Shown here: positions 22,838 through 34,962 of the stretch, piece after piece | How positions within the stretch are numbered: the stretch's first letter is position 1 | How the letters are laid out: each line of letters starts with the position of its first letter | NCBI GenBank assembly: GCA_028274465.1 | Contig: CM051457.1 | Span: 97,525,982 to 97,589,981, forward strand | Origin: Plantago ovata | Taxonomy: Eukaryota; Streptophyta; Magnoliopsida; Lamiales; Plantaginaceae | Direction of reading: 5' to 3' | Length of the DNA stretch: 64,000 nucleotides | Translations under genes and position numbers: made by a program | The notes under the pieces: model-generated | The model's database searches: none | What the model saw: the letters and a program-made list of their open reading frames with translations, nothing else | Told to the model about the DNA's origin: nothing

Positions 22838-23330
22838 GGTTGTCAATGCTGATTGTGTTTTCATCCTAATTCACATGTTATAGTTGGGTCATGTTCGAGG
22901 TAAAGGTCCTGAACTGGATTGTGCTTGTAGCTAGTTGAAGGTAGAAAGAAACTTGTGACATTTACATCACATTAGCAAATCAGTTTGGTTTATCAGTTCT
23001 CACTTTCAGCTGATCATCAGTTAGCTTATCAGTTATCAACTTTGTAAAATTATCACGTTGTACTCAACTACCCGTTACCTTATCAGCTAGCAGCAACTAG
23101 TATGTTCTTTTAGTAGCTAAGACTGCCAAGCAGTATTCAGTTATGTATTCATGTTAAAAGATTGCTTCTCAATGAACAAACATTAAAGTTGTACAACATG
23201 GCCTTAAGTTTCAAGACCAATATATATTCAGCAACATATATACAAGGGTAACATAACTGACAACACATTATTACTGTCAAAAATCTGAAACTGGACAAAA
23301 AACGATAGCAGTAGACTAACTTGGTGACAT
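22838..23330. other. Intergenic spacer, no gene seen
   Basis: This stretch lies between the lipid-transfer-like gene (its upstream side) and the 3' end of the resistance gene. It is AT-rich, with repeated 'ttatcagtt/ttatcagctagc' words at 22990-23090. I see no open frame or element ends. Confidence 0.6.
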
Positions 23331-23333
23331 GAA

Positions 23334-26194
23334 TTACAACCAGTTCCTCTGTTCCTCTGTCCTAACCACCAAAGCTCCAGGCTTTCCGGATTTATCATCT
23401 GGTCGCCGCACCTCTAACGGATAGACTTCCCAGCAACCATTTGTCCAGTATGTGTGATACACTTCAGGAATATGGGCAACTTTCCAGTGCTCATCGCCAT
23501 ACTTCTCTGGCGAAATAGGCAAAAAGAACTCCTCTGGCATGTCGAAAAACTCTACATTTTTCAGGTTAGTAAGACGTTCAATTCCCACTGGCACACTCTC
23601 TAACAAATTACATCGCTGGATAACGAGCTTTTCAAGAAGCGGAGTAGCACCCTCTTCGATGATCACCCATCTAAGCTTTTCCATTCTGTCAAGACTTAGT
23701 AACTTCAGCTTCTGAAACTTACCAGCCCTGAAACTGAGCTTCTGTCCAATATAGGCCTGGAGAAGTTCTACATGGACTAGATTAGGCAAATCTTGAAGAT
23801 ATTCAAGCGGGTCATCCTTTAACTGGCTCCACCTGAAGTATACCTTGACCAGGCTTTTAAGAGACGGTATCCAGTGTGGAGCCTTCACCATGAGCCCTCC
23901 CAAATACAAACGCTGGAGGAAAGGAGGTGGCGAAGAGATGTAATCAATGTCAAGAACATCTCCCTCTAATGCTCTTAGACCTAGTGTAGAAAGCTTGCGT
24001 AGGTTTTGGATGGACGAGCACAATTCTGCACAATCTTCAGTTCTCAACATTGTGATGCTGATTCTCTTCAGTTCCGTCATTGTGGCAATTTCTTTAAGTA
24101 GACAACTCCCAAGATGAGCCTCAATGAAACCGATTCTCTGCAGGAATTTCAGAGTACTAATTCCTCTAAATGCTTTGAAACCATTTACATAGTTGTAAGC
24201 CATGTAAGAACCAGGAACATGATGATAAACCAGTAGCTGGCGAAGATACTGAAGCTTTAGAATACCAATCGGCAGTTCCATGATGTATGTTCCTTTGAGA
24301 TCCAGAGTCTCCAGTTTTCGAAGTTTCTCGATGGCTCCTGGAAGCTTTCTGATACAGGTATTTCTCAAGCTTAGATATTTCAGATGATATAATTTGAGAA
24401 TTGCCTCTGGGAACTTCTTCAACGGAACTCCTCTCAAATCTAAGAGTTTCAGCATTTTATTGCAGCTAAGCAGCTCCAGGATGCTTGAGACGGAATGAGA
24501 ATCATCGACGCCAAATAATATAAGCGAGGAAAGTCTAGTTCCATACCTTCGAATATTTGCGCTGTGAAATGCTCTATGGACTGCCAAGCGTCGAACCCGT
24601 GTTGTCCACGCCATGTTCTGTTCAGCAGTTGATGTCATGAAACTCTGATCCCTTGATTTTGAGAGGATGATTTCCCTGTAGAAATCATGAATACAGCTTT
24701 GTTTTACACTTCCATCATCATTCATCTTTACGGGTCGAATTAAGCTTCTGTTGACAAGCTCATTCAGGTAGCCTTGTGCAACTTCTTCCACCGTTCTTCG
24801 TTCTTTCGGTTTCACAAACCTTCGGCTATCCACTGTCGGACCAATGTGTTGTGTTCTATAACATAATCTTCTGGATAACTACTCAGGTACATGAAACATG
24901 GCTTGAGGTAGTATGGGAGATAGTTGAAACTTAGCAGCAAAATACTTCTGATGCTCTCGAGTTGGTCGTTGCCTTCCAATTCTGTGCCAAGGCTGTAACT
25001 AAGTATCTTCCATTCATCCATATTGGTATCGTTCTTCGTGGAGACGACACCACTTATAGCCACAATTGCAAGTGGCAAACCCCCACATCTTTTCAAGATA
25101 TTCTTGCAGATGTCAAGCAAGTGCGTAGGACAAGAGTTCCCGTTGAAGGCCTTCCGGCAGAACAGCATCCACGACTCTTCTTCTGACAAGGGATTCAACC
25201 GAAAGACATGTCCATCCGTCTCCACAACACAAGTCGAAGCCACATCCAGGACACGCGTTGTGAAGATAACGCGACTACCTTTTTCTTCCTTAGGTAATAT
25301 GTACCTGATTGCTTCCCATGCCTGAATATTCCAAACATCATCGAACACGAGCATGTATCTCCTCTGCCTCAAGAACTCTTTGATTGTCGCCTTGAGCCTG
25401 TTACCATTCAGGGAATTCAAATCTTGAGGAAGAGGCACTTTCATTTGACCAAATAGTTGCTGGATTATGTCTTTCAAAAGCTCCTCCACTTTCAAAGTCT
25501 GCGAAACCGTAATCCATGCATGATTGTGGAAATGTTTCTTTACAATTGCATCATCAAAGACCTTCTTGACAAGAGTGGTCTTCCCCAAACCACCCATCCC
25601 TACCACAGCCATAACTTTAAGCCTGGAATCCCCTTCGACAAGCAACGCAACCAGTTCTTTTTTTGGAGCATCAATACCCACAAGCTCACCTTCTTCCAGC
25701 AAAAGAGCATCGCCCCGGCGATCATGGCCTCCATGGCTGCTCCCGCTCGATAAACTAGAACTCCTGTTTGGGGTGTTGAGCATGTAAGAATATCTCCTGT
25801 GGCCCACCGCAATATCTGACATCCGAGATTTGATACTCTGAATTTCCGAAGCAATTTCGTAATGTGTTTTCAGTTTCCTGACACAAAATATCAGCTTCTC
25901 AAGAAAACGGCAGAATCCAGCAGGGCCATATCCATTTCGGTAATGAAGCTGCAGCATAAACTCATCGATGGTGTCTTCAGTTTCAAAGGCAACGTCTCGT
26001 ACTTGCTTAACCCAGACTTTCAGCTCTGGATCACCATCTTCCGCAGCATCAGCAACTCGAAGGAAAGCAGTCATTCTTTCGAGTTCATCGCGAACGTACT
26101 CTACTTCCTTCCTTACATCTTTTATCAGGTTCACCTTTTCGTCCAGTAAAGTTGTGAGCTTGTCAAGAACAATTACCACTGCACACTCTGCCAT
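23334..26194 (-). pseudogene. CC-NBS-LRR disease-resistance gene (RPM1-like), one frameshift
   Basis: The N-terminal part runs from ATG 26194 to a TGA at 24812-24814. It contains an Rx-type coiled coil with an EDTIDEF motif, P-loop GMGGLGKTTL, kinase-2 LVFDDVW, RNBS-B GSRVIFTTR, GLPLA and RNBS-D CFMYLSSYPEDY. The frame then shifts by one base at 24816-24818 (three T on the coding strand where four would restore the family's WIAEGF-V order). The second part continues with an MHD-equivalent IHD and about a dozen leucine-rich repeats to 23334. In total about 960 residues, normal for a CNL. The usual role is intracellular recognition of pathogen effectors. The break is in a homopolymer, so it may be a sequencing error in a live gene. 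No introns are seen. Confidence 0.88.
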
Positions 26195-26269
26195 TTCTAC
26201 CCTATATATTGCCTTAGCCTTAGAAGTAACCAAGGATCAAATTCATGTAAGGAAGATATGCAATTCAGA

Positions 26270-26649
26270 CATCTTTTTTCTCTCCTTTTTTTTTTTTGTG
26301 GGGGGGTGGGGGGGTTAAACTACTAAAGGCAACTTGAATTCATATCAAAAGACACAAAGTCATTTGGAGTCATTTTCACATTCACATTCCAAAGGAAAGG
26401 AGTTGTTAGGTATGAAGTAAAGAAGGAAAATGAATGTGAGATTAGAGATGTATCATGCTGATAATTTATAGGAAGAAAGGCCTAACTTTAGTTTAACTCT
26501 TGACACAACTAATTAAACATACAGATAAAAGTCCTCCTGAGTCAAGTTGAAGTGTATAAAATCCTGACCATACAAAGGTATATATATCATACATTCTTTA
26601 TTTATGTTCCTATTTTCATTTTATAAAAGTTCCTCTGATAGAAGACTAA
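26270..26649. other. Upstream region of the resistance gene, no gene seen
   Basis: This segment begins with a T-run followed by a G-rich tract (about 26288-26315) roughly 95-120 bp upstream of the start codon. The rest is AT-rich with no recognisable feature. Confidence 0.5.
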
Positions 26650-27240
26650 CCAGAGAAAGACAAGAGAATAAAATGCAATGTGCCCAATTGACAAATCAGC
26701 AAATATCAAAACTGGACCTTCACCAAACCTTTCCACACACTAACTTTGAATGCTTTGTGAAGTAGTGATGAAAATACCACGTAACTTACGGCTGCAACTC
26801 ACGTAATTACCTGTGTTATCACATACCAGATCTTCGAATTCTTTGCAGACTAACCAGAGAACAAGAAATTAAAGAATAGAATAAAACGCAATGCTCCAAA
26901 TCAGCAAACTATCAGAACTCTAACAATCTTGACTTACTTTCCATGGACTAGACTAGAACTTTGAATGTGTTGTGAAGTAGTAACGAAAATACTAGCTCCG
27001 TAATTACATGTGTTATCAATTATCATATACTAGCTCGAAATTTAATGTTTTAGAAGTATGAAATAGTAACGAAAATACTACGAAACTTACAGATGCAACT
27101 CCATAACTACCTGTGTTATCATAAAATAGAACTTTAATGCTTTGTGAAGTAGTAACGAAAATGCAATGTAACATACGGTTTGCAAATTGCAACTCCGTAA
27201 TTACCTGTGTTATCATTCAGTTGTACAGTCATTATCAGAT
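26650..27240. repeat. Four diverged direct repeats
   Basis: A unit of roughly 80-100 bp recurs starting near 26745, 26955, 27040 and 27130. Each copy has 'gaagtagtaacgaaaat', then 'acttacggatgcaactc', then 'taattacctgtgttatca' with differences. Two longer copies share upstream sequence ('ctaaccagagaa', near 26648 and 26852). The repeats are non-coding. Confidence 0.7.
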
Positions 27241-27514
27241 CCTGTAAGAAATATCAGCTTGTCCCATCTAACGAGTTCCCCAGTCCCCATCTATATGTGT
27301 AGCTGTAAGAAGATAGTTTAATTTGCTACATGTAAATTGTATAAAGAATATGAGCTGTATCTGACATGGACATTGATAGTTTGATAAATTCAAAGAAGGG
27401 TCAGTGGAAATGAGAAAGCAGAGGTCCCAGAATTGAAAAGGAACACTGCACACAAGAAGACATCAATCATATTCATAATAATATACTACACTGGAGCAAT
27501 TTATAGAAGGGAAA

Positions 27515-28715
27515 AATACATATATAAACCATCGTACAACATTAATTGTAAAAACAGCCAACTTCAAAAAACAATTACAAAAGTTCGCTACAGTGATTTG
27601 CTAGAGTAGATCCGGATTTCAAAAACTCGCTACAATAGATTTAATAAATATTTTGAAACCCGGAAGCTAGTTTCAGCCACCGAAACTAGCTGAAACTAGC
27701 AAAAAATGAATGAAACCAGCTGAAACTAGCTAAAAATGACCAGAAAAGTTGAAACTAACTATTAATTTTATATTTTTCCTGAAATTAACCTTAAAAATTA
27801 GTTTTTAATTTTATAAAATGATTAAATTAACTCTAAAACTTATTTATGCTAAACTAAAAAAATTAAAAATATGAAAACTATAATTATAAAAATATAAATC
27901 ATTATTTTAACTGAAAAAAATAGTTTGATATTAGTTTTAACACATAAAATCTAGTTTCAGAAGCTAGTATTAGACAAAAAACTATTTCAAAAACTAGTTT
28001 CAAACAAAAGCTAGTTTCATAAACTTGTTGAAACTAGTTGAAACTAACTATTAATGCTAGTTTCAGCATCATAAAATGTTATTTTCATTAGTTTCAACAA
28101 CAAAAATGTTATTTTCATTAGTTTCAGTATCATAAGTGCTAGTTTCAGCAACAAAAATGCTCGTTTCAGCAACACAAATGCTAGTTTCATCAGTTTCAGC
28201 AACACAAATGCTAGTTTCAAACAACTAATTAAATGCTAGTTTCAACGACTAAATGATGTTTCATTAGTTTAAGCATCATAAGTGCTAGTTTCAGCCACAA
28301 AAATGCTAGTTTCATTAGTTTCGGCAAACACGGATACTAATTTCATTTGTTTCGGCATCACAAGTGAACACAAAAATGTTATTTTCATTAGATTCAACAA
28401 CACGGATGCTAGTTTCATTAGTTTTCAGCAACACAAATGCTAGTTTCATTAGTTTCTGTATATAAATATTAATTTGTTAGCAAAAAATAGTTAAATATAA
28501 TTAGTTAGTAATTAATTAACACTAATGGATGTCAAAAACACCTTCAAAATCCATTTTAGCGAGAAAAATGGAGGTCATATCCAATTTAGCGAGATTTTGG
28601 AGAGTACTTGATTATATTTTAGGGCACCAAAAAATAGAATGGCTTCTTTTATAAAAGTTTTTTAAATTGGTTGTTTTAGCAATTAGATGCTCTAGATTGG
28701 TTGTTTTATGTAATT
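27515..28715. mobile_element. Non-autonomous MULE-like element filled with the GCTAGTTTCA decamer
   Basis: The inverted ends (about 27515-27600 and 28640-28715) resemble each other and the right end of the MULE at 12.35 kb: TACATAWAACCA, TAATTG-TAAAA, then TTAYAAAAG. Between 27660 and 28460 lie about 25 copies or variants of CTAGTTTCA. Most are on the plus strand, with a few inverted (GAAACTAGC) near 27690-27740 and 28030. There is no open frame. It appears to be a deletion derivative or relative of the MULE. Target duplication is not clear. Confidence 0.65.
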
Positions 28716-28738
28716 TTCTGTTTATCGAACACCTAGTG

Positions 28739-28886
28739 GACTATAGTAAAATGACTAGTGGGATATTTCGACGTAATTGTGAAGACTGTGACAATGGTGA
28801 TCAAACTTTGCTGACTATAGTAAAATGACTAGTGGGATATTTCGACGTAATTGTGAAGACTGTGACAATGGTGATCAAACTTTGCT
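28739..28886. repeat. Perfect 74-bp tandem duplication
   Basis: Units 28739-28812 and 28813-28886 are identical (GACTATAG to TTTGCT). It is recent, or an assembly duplicate. Confidence 0.95.
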
Positions 28887-29401
28887 GAAGCATAAACGAT
28901 TCCGTCAACTTACATACAGATTACTCACAGAGATGGTACCAGAAACACAATTGATTATGAAAAACAATGCTACAAATCATACTGTTTGGGGGCAAAAAAG
29001 AGAGAAAAAAATGAAAAAGGTAAAACAGTCGTGTCATATTCGGATAAAGTCAATTCAGATTGGAATATTCGAGTAACTTGATGTCCAATCTTCCTGGGTG
29101 CTCGAGTCTTCAGTTTCTTAGTCCTAAGGTCCCTCCCAAGTAGTACGTGTGATCCTTTTCAGGTAGTGAACGTTGTCCATCTCAAGTAGGACATTCATAT
29201 ACTTGCGTCGGAGTTTTAACACTCGACTCTTGCACGAATTATCATTTAAATTTTTAACACAATTAGTATTAGATCGTTTGTTTTGGTTACATAAATAGTA
29301 GCAAGTTTAGTACATTGAAAACAGATATGGTGAAAAATAAATAATACAGTAAGCGAGAAATCATCCAAATAAGAATTGCGAACTTCATTTTCTGTTGCAA
29401 C
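28887..29401. other. Spacer downstream of the dioxygenase gene, no gene seen
   Basis: This is non-coding DNA that would include the 3' untranslated region of the dioxygenase next to 29401. The open frame 28825-29076 starts inside the tandem duplication and has no recognisable domain. Confidence 0.5.
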
Positions 29402-32400
29402 TTAAGAATCGGCATTCTTTCCTTTGAGATTGATAACTGCAAGCTCCTGTTCTACGAATTCTCCGGCATACAACGGAGGGTATTTGCTCGCAAGCGATGA
29501 GTCCCCAAAGTGGCCTAGAGGCTTTAGGGTAGCGTCTGATGCTATGTGCGCGAAAAGCTACATAAGATGGAACAGCATGGCCAAGTTTAGATGGGCAATA
29601 TTTTCCAAACATAACATCAAGAGTAATAGTGTCCGTCACTTTCCAAGCACTAAAGAGAAATTAAATGTCATGTAATCACTAAGGGGCTGTTTGGTTCACT
29701 AGGAAAAGTAAAAGTTTTGGTGATTTTGCCTAACATTTCCTTGATTGGTTAATAGGAAAAGATATAGGAAATGTCTCAATCCGGTCAGACCACATTTTTC
29801 TTTTTATGTAACCAGAAATCATGTTGATGGAGTTTTGTGTATTAAAATGCAAAAATTTTCCTACTTTTAGATGGGGGCATGTATTCCATATTGAAAAAGT
29901 TCCAAATTTTCGTAGTTACAATTTTGACCCTGAAAACACTAGATTATTTCCCAAATTAACCTCATTAGTCCAGATTATTACCCACCACATTCTTCATTTT
30001 TTCTTCTTCTTCTTCCTCTTTCATTAATCAATCGACAGACCTTCTCTCTGTCCTTCCAATTCCAATCCCAAATAAAATTCTTTTTTTTTTTCATCATCTC
30101 CTTCACACCCCTCCACCATCATTATCACAGCAAACCATTACCTCATATCAATATCAATGGCGTCTCGAGCTCTGATTTCTAGGGCAAGCAGAATCAAAAC
30201 TAAGCTCGAAACGTCACTTCAAGCCGCCGTCCTAGAGGTGGAGGACGTCTCCTACCAGCACGCCGGCCTAGATGGGAAGAGGGTTTGGTGGTGGTGAAGT
30301 AGAAGGTGGAGAGGAAGAGGAGGAAGACGGTCAGCCAGAGGCGGTGTGGGGTGGGCCTGTGTAGGGTGGGGTGGAGGAGGATGAACTTGGCGTTGGTGGT
30401 GGTGTTCATGGTGGAGTTGCAGGTAAGGTGTTTGATGAAATGACTGAGAGAGTGTTTTTGGTTTCTTCTTCCTCACCAATCTTCTTCTTCCATTTTATGT
30501 CACCATCCAAAGATCTATTTTTTCTTTTTTTCTTAAAGGTAAAATGGATGAACCAAATTTCCTAGTGAATTTTAACAAACCAAAACCAAACAAGGAAATG
30601 TGTAACTTTTCCTCGAGCTCTTATTTTAATAAACTTTTCCTTTTCCTACTCAGAACCAAACAGCCCCTAAGTCTTTGCTTACCGTTGATGACACTCTCCA
30701 CAGGCTGCGGTTTTGCTCCGAAGCAGCTTTTATTGCAGCAACTGTGCGCTCAGTTACAACGACTTCGTGCATTCCAGCTATGCATTCTCCACCAGTCAAC
30801 CACTCAATCTGTATTAATCAACATACATGGAATAGAAGAAAATAGTTAAAGACTTGAGATTAAACCAAAAATGACTCTTCTCCACTCATTGCAATGGTAA
30901 ATCAAATCGGAAAAATAAAATGTTGGTCGAGAATCAAGATTAAACGCCACCAAACAATGGTGATTATTTTTAATTCCCTTGAAGATTACTCTTGAAGAGA
31001 GACCGATAATATGGGATACTGGGAAACATTACAGAAAAAGTTAGTTGTAAAGAACCCAAATTCCCAATAATTTGGTATTAAGATTTACTTTACACAGAGA
31101 CCTGACTCTTGATCATCATACTCAATTTATCCTCAAGAATGACGAAATATAGGCCCAAGCACTATTCTCAAGCCTTCACAATCCTTACTGTTTGAGCAGC
31201 GTGTGAATAAATTTGGTTTTCAATTAATTGAGAAAAACGAAGGGAAGACCCTTATGTACTTGATAAATGTAAATAAGCTTAAGCCTTTCTTATACCAAGG
31301 CACACTTAGTTACCTGCTTTCCAGCTTGAATGAGAAGACACCCAACAGGGACTTTGACTTCCATTTTTCGTCCATCTCTCAGCCAAATATTTAAGCCTGG
31401 AAATCTACTCCTGCCGTGAATTGTAAGAAAGTTGAGGTCATAATGATATCCAGCAAACACAGTGCCAATTTGGCCATGACGGTTTAGGTCACTCCCTGTT
31501 GGAGCAAGTAGATGTGGTCCCTGGAGAGAAGTAAACATGTTTCAGTAAGAGTATGCAACGTGATGAAGCACAACATAGAAGTACTAAGAAACACCAAAGA
31601 AGCTGCCATCTGCATTCAATTTTGAAAGATCCAAGAGTTCAGAATCCGGTTGAAAACAAGCGTACCAAGATAGAAGCACGTGCTAAGGGTGTAAATAAAT
31701 TTAAGAACTTGTTCAGAGGGGTGGGTACCTCTGGAACAAACTGCCAGGCAAACTAGTGTGTCATACATACAATTATTTCATAATGCTAATCGCACCAAGA
31801 AATAACTCCTTGTTCATTGCAAGTCAAGAACACAGTGACAGTTAGATTTGGTTTCTGTTTCTAGAATAAAACAAGATAGTACACTGTTATTGTTTTACAT
31901 CTTTAACAAAGAGTTTTCCAACTTTTTTTATGCGAAACAAAGCTTAAAAGTTTGATGCTGAGTGAGAGATACAAAAGCTCAGTTGAGCACTGTGCGCTCA
32001 GTCGAGTGGCGAATTTCAATGTTTCTTGGTTTCCTGGTCATATTCAACTTTTTCTTTTTTTTTTTTGGTCTTAAATAAGCACATCAGTATGTCTACAAAC
32101 TCAAGAATATCACAGACTGGATACCTATCTACAGCAACCAAATCAGCTCAAACAAATAAATAAATAACAGTGCTATCACGTCCAACACCAAAACAACAGC
32201 TCAAAACCATAAAACAAAGAACATTTCTCTTAAGACACTTTAAGGTTGATTGGGTGTTACAATAGTTGAATCATTTGTTACCAACCAATATTCAAGGGTA
32301 AACTATCGTTATATCAACTCCCAGATTTTCAGGGTTGCTAGTGGATATAAAGTATAAACCCACATACCTCCCATTGATTAAACCCAAGTTCTCCAAAAAA

Positions 32401-34030
32401 TTCTTAGTTGATAATCAAAGCAATCTTATCTTATTTTCAGCATTTAGTTTTTTAGAAAATAGGAACAATTAAAAAGTATGCACTTCTGTCTATAATCAAT
32501 TCCATAACTACTTATCATCGAATCCATCACTACTTATCATCGACCACGATATATACACTTCAACACATTTAACATCGAAGTGTACTCAACGTCAACTACC
32601 AGCTATGATCTTCTACATTCACACGATAATATATGATAAAAATAGTATAGATCTGACTACGTTACAGAATGCCGGTAGAGAACAAAAGTAACCTGCTTCA
32701 TAAGAGAAGTGAAAGCATCCTTTTGAAGACCAAACCCAACTGCCGCCATTTCAGCAACAGCCTGAACAAAAACAGGATTACATAAGAAAATTGTGTTATA
32801 AGCCATGTGAGATAAACAAGATAAAAGGCAAAACGTCTTTACCTCTACTGCAGATATCATTTTATGCCCCCATGAATCCATAGTCTCTTTCCACTCTGGA
32901 AATCCCTCAGGTATGACAGGCTCGGAATTAAGTTCCTATACAATAAAGACATATCAGTAAAGAAAACTGTAAACCAACCATGTTGAAATCAGAAAAGATT
33001 TCATGACATCGACCGTAAAGCGGGTACTTGATGGTCGTGGACCAGCTCTCCACATGTAGCGCCATTTAGGATCTGGTCCAGACGGAGTAGATGGCTTATG
33101 CTCTACTGGCATAGCTCTTAGCTTCTCTTGAATTTCTTCATCAACTAAACTACGCGGTATTTCAACTCCTTCTGGAGTTACCCCAACCTGCACAGGGCAA
33201 CATCAGAAAAGTAACTTCAGCGTCAGATATAAATCATGAGCAACATAAAAGTAATAAAAATAAATGATTAAAAACCTAAAAGTCCAACTAGTAAATCTGA
33301 TGCATTACTGCAGCTAAAAATGATGCATATCATTACTCCCTCCATCTATGACTAATGTTCCCATTTTGACTTTGACTACAAATTAATCTTAAACTACTAT
33401 ATAACGGTAAAATATATAACAAAATTATATTATGAATACATACAAAGTTATATTATGAATACTTACAAAATTATATTATGAATACTTATATTATTATATT
33501 ATGTACTTACAAAATTATATTATGAATACTTATATTATGAATATATTATAATTATATAACAAATTATATTTCATAATATAATTCCATTAAAAATTAATTT
33601 ACAGCCAAATTTTCGCCGAATAGCAAATGATTTTGATGCAAATCATACTCAAAACGGCACAATAGTGCATAACAATCCACAATCCAGTCCCCAAAACTCA
33701 ATTGAACACGAAATCCTCAATTACGGAAAACCAATTTCAATTCAAAACAAAAAAAAATCAGCGAAAACCTAAAATGACCTGGTAGTGAAGATTTGGGCGT
33801 TCCTGGCGGCGCTTGAAATCATCAGGCATTTGGAAATACTTCTCCATCATATCGATGAATCGATCATTGTCTTCAGCAGTGCATCGAGGATCCTTGACCA
33901 GCAAAGCTCCAGTGTCAATTAGGGTTCGGCTGACCTCCGAGCAGAGAGTCTTGAGCTGCGAATCGAAATCTCCGTCTACTGTCGAGGAGCAGGACAGATA
34001 GGGGGATAGATCGATTACAGGGATCTCCAT
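29402..34030 (-). CDS. 2-oxoglutarate/Fe(II)-dependent dioxygenase family protein, seven exons
   Basis: Exons are 34030-33779, 33187-33014, 32935-32843, 32761-32693, 31520-31314, 30808-30683 and 29557-29402. All have GT-AG introns and an unbroken frame of 358 codons plus stop. The N-terminus (IPVIDLSPYL) is the usual start of this superfamily. Fe ligands are His222 and Asp224 (GYHYD) and His279 (GMHEVV). The 2-oxoglutarate-binding RxS is Arg303-Ser305 (RVSS). The protein would be a soluble oxygenase using 2-oxoglutarate and O2; its substrate cannot be told from sequence. It resembles a widely conserved plant clade rather than the hormone-specific ones. Its last intron holds a captured-gene transposon (29683-30667). 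A GA/TC repeat lies near 34124-34143 in the presumed leader. The gene appears intact. Confidence 0.92.
30157..30297 (+). pseudogene. Captured 5' fragment of a BolA-family gene
   Basis: An ATG opens a frame whose first 37 residues read as the start of plant BolA proteins: SRASRIKTKL, then LEVEDVSYQHAG. BolA proteins partner monothiol glutaredoxins in iron-sulfur cluster handling. After HAG (about 30267) the sequence switches to another source and the frame ends within nine codons. The preceding 100-150 bp of TC-rich sequence may be the gene's own leader, captured with it. Confidence 0.8.
30275..30409 (-). pseudogene. Second captured gene fragment, possible N-terminus of a membrane-anchored protein
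   Basis: On the minus strand an ATG at 30409 opens into a His/Pro/Thr-rich stretch followed by a hydrophobic segment (LWLTVFLLFLSTFYF), the layout of a type II membrane protein start. It ends where the BolA fragment begins. I do not recognise the source gene. It could also be non-coding GC-rich sequence. Confidence 0.35.
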
Positions 34031-34039
34031 CGATGGAGT

Positions 34040-34962
34040 TGGATTGAGAAAGTACTAGTAGGTATTTGTGATTGGAAGAGAAAATGGGTTTTGTTTAGAT
34101 TTTTGCTTTTTTGGAGTGTTTTTAGAGAGAGAGAGAGAGAGAGATGATGGCGGGAAATTATAGTTGTTGGATAATTAAAGTGTTTGTGATTAGTTTCCCT
34201 TTTTGTGGCTTTGGTCATTGGATGAAGATTGGATATTTGGATGGAGATTCAACAACATATTCGTGAAACGGGATCCATTAGATTAGATTGCTAGCTAGGG
34301 TGTGTGATCCGTGATCGTATCGGGATCATCATCCGTTCCGGCGATATATGCCTAAATTTGATTTTTACACCATTTTTAACCTCACTGATCTAATCTATTT
34401 ATCTGTTTTTTGGATTCTATACGTTTGTTTTGAAACGGAGTTTTATGAGGTTTATGTAATGAGTGTAGTGTGTTGTTCCAGTGGCAGGACCCACAATAAA
34501 GTTGTGAGATAAAGATTTACCAAAAATAAAAACGTATAAAATCTAAAGAAACGCACAAAAATGGAATACGTATAGAATTCAGAAAACATATGAGTAATCG
34601 ATTCTACAAAATCAATTTACTTAGTTTTAGTTTAGATTTTTTTTTATATTTTTTAAAGAGTAATTAGTCCTATCCAATGGGTTTAACAGTCAACACATAC
34701 CCACAACTTTGGTGAATATTTAATTGCGTGTGAAAAATTACACAAGTGATGTGATTAATACTACGTGGTTGCTTTGCGTGTGAATACTTCTCCAAATACT
34801 AGCTAGGTTGCTTTGCTTGAACGAAATTAATTTATTAGAATTTCGTAATGTGATTACTACTACAAGGTTAAACTTACTTCTAAGTTAAGTTATGTACTGC
34901 AGAGTTCATGCGATGAGGACGACTTGAAGCAGCTCACAAAGTAATTTAGCATTATTATTATT
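34040..34962. other. Upstream region of the dioxygenase gene, no gene seen
   Basis: This contains the presumed leader and promoter of the dioxygenase (up to about 34300), including the GA/TC microsatellite near 34124-34143, and then AT-rich DNA. I see no coding frame. Confidence 0.5.

Larger units (their letters stand above)
29683..30667. mobile_element. PIF/Harbinger-type element with captured gene fragments, in an intron
   Basis: The 985-bp element starts GGGGCTGTTTGGTTC and ends with its reverse complement, with AGGAAAAG-like inner continuation on both sides. The flanking TAA (29680-29682 and 30668-30670) is the 3-bp target duplication typical of PIF/Harbinger. It carries no transposase. 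It contains the start of a BolA-family gene on the plus strand and an unrelated fragment on the minus strand. It lies in the last intron of the dioxygenase, 14 bp downstream of the exon 6 donor. Confidence 0.88.

Noticed and set aside
28825-29076. 83-residue frame
   Set aside because: Starts inside a tandem duplication, has no recognisable domain and lies between a transposon and a gene 3' end.
33330-33600. Stowaway-like MITE in dioxygenase intron 1
   Set aside because: One end resembles CTCCCTCCATC, but no inverted partner or TA duplication is visible; the rest is an AT-rich repeat of 'aaattatattatgaatac'.
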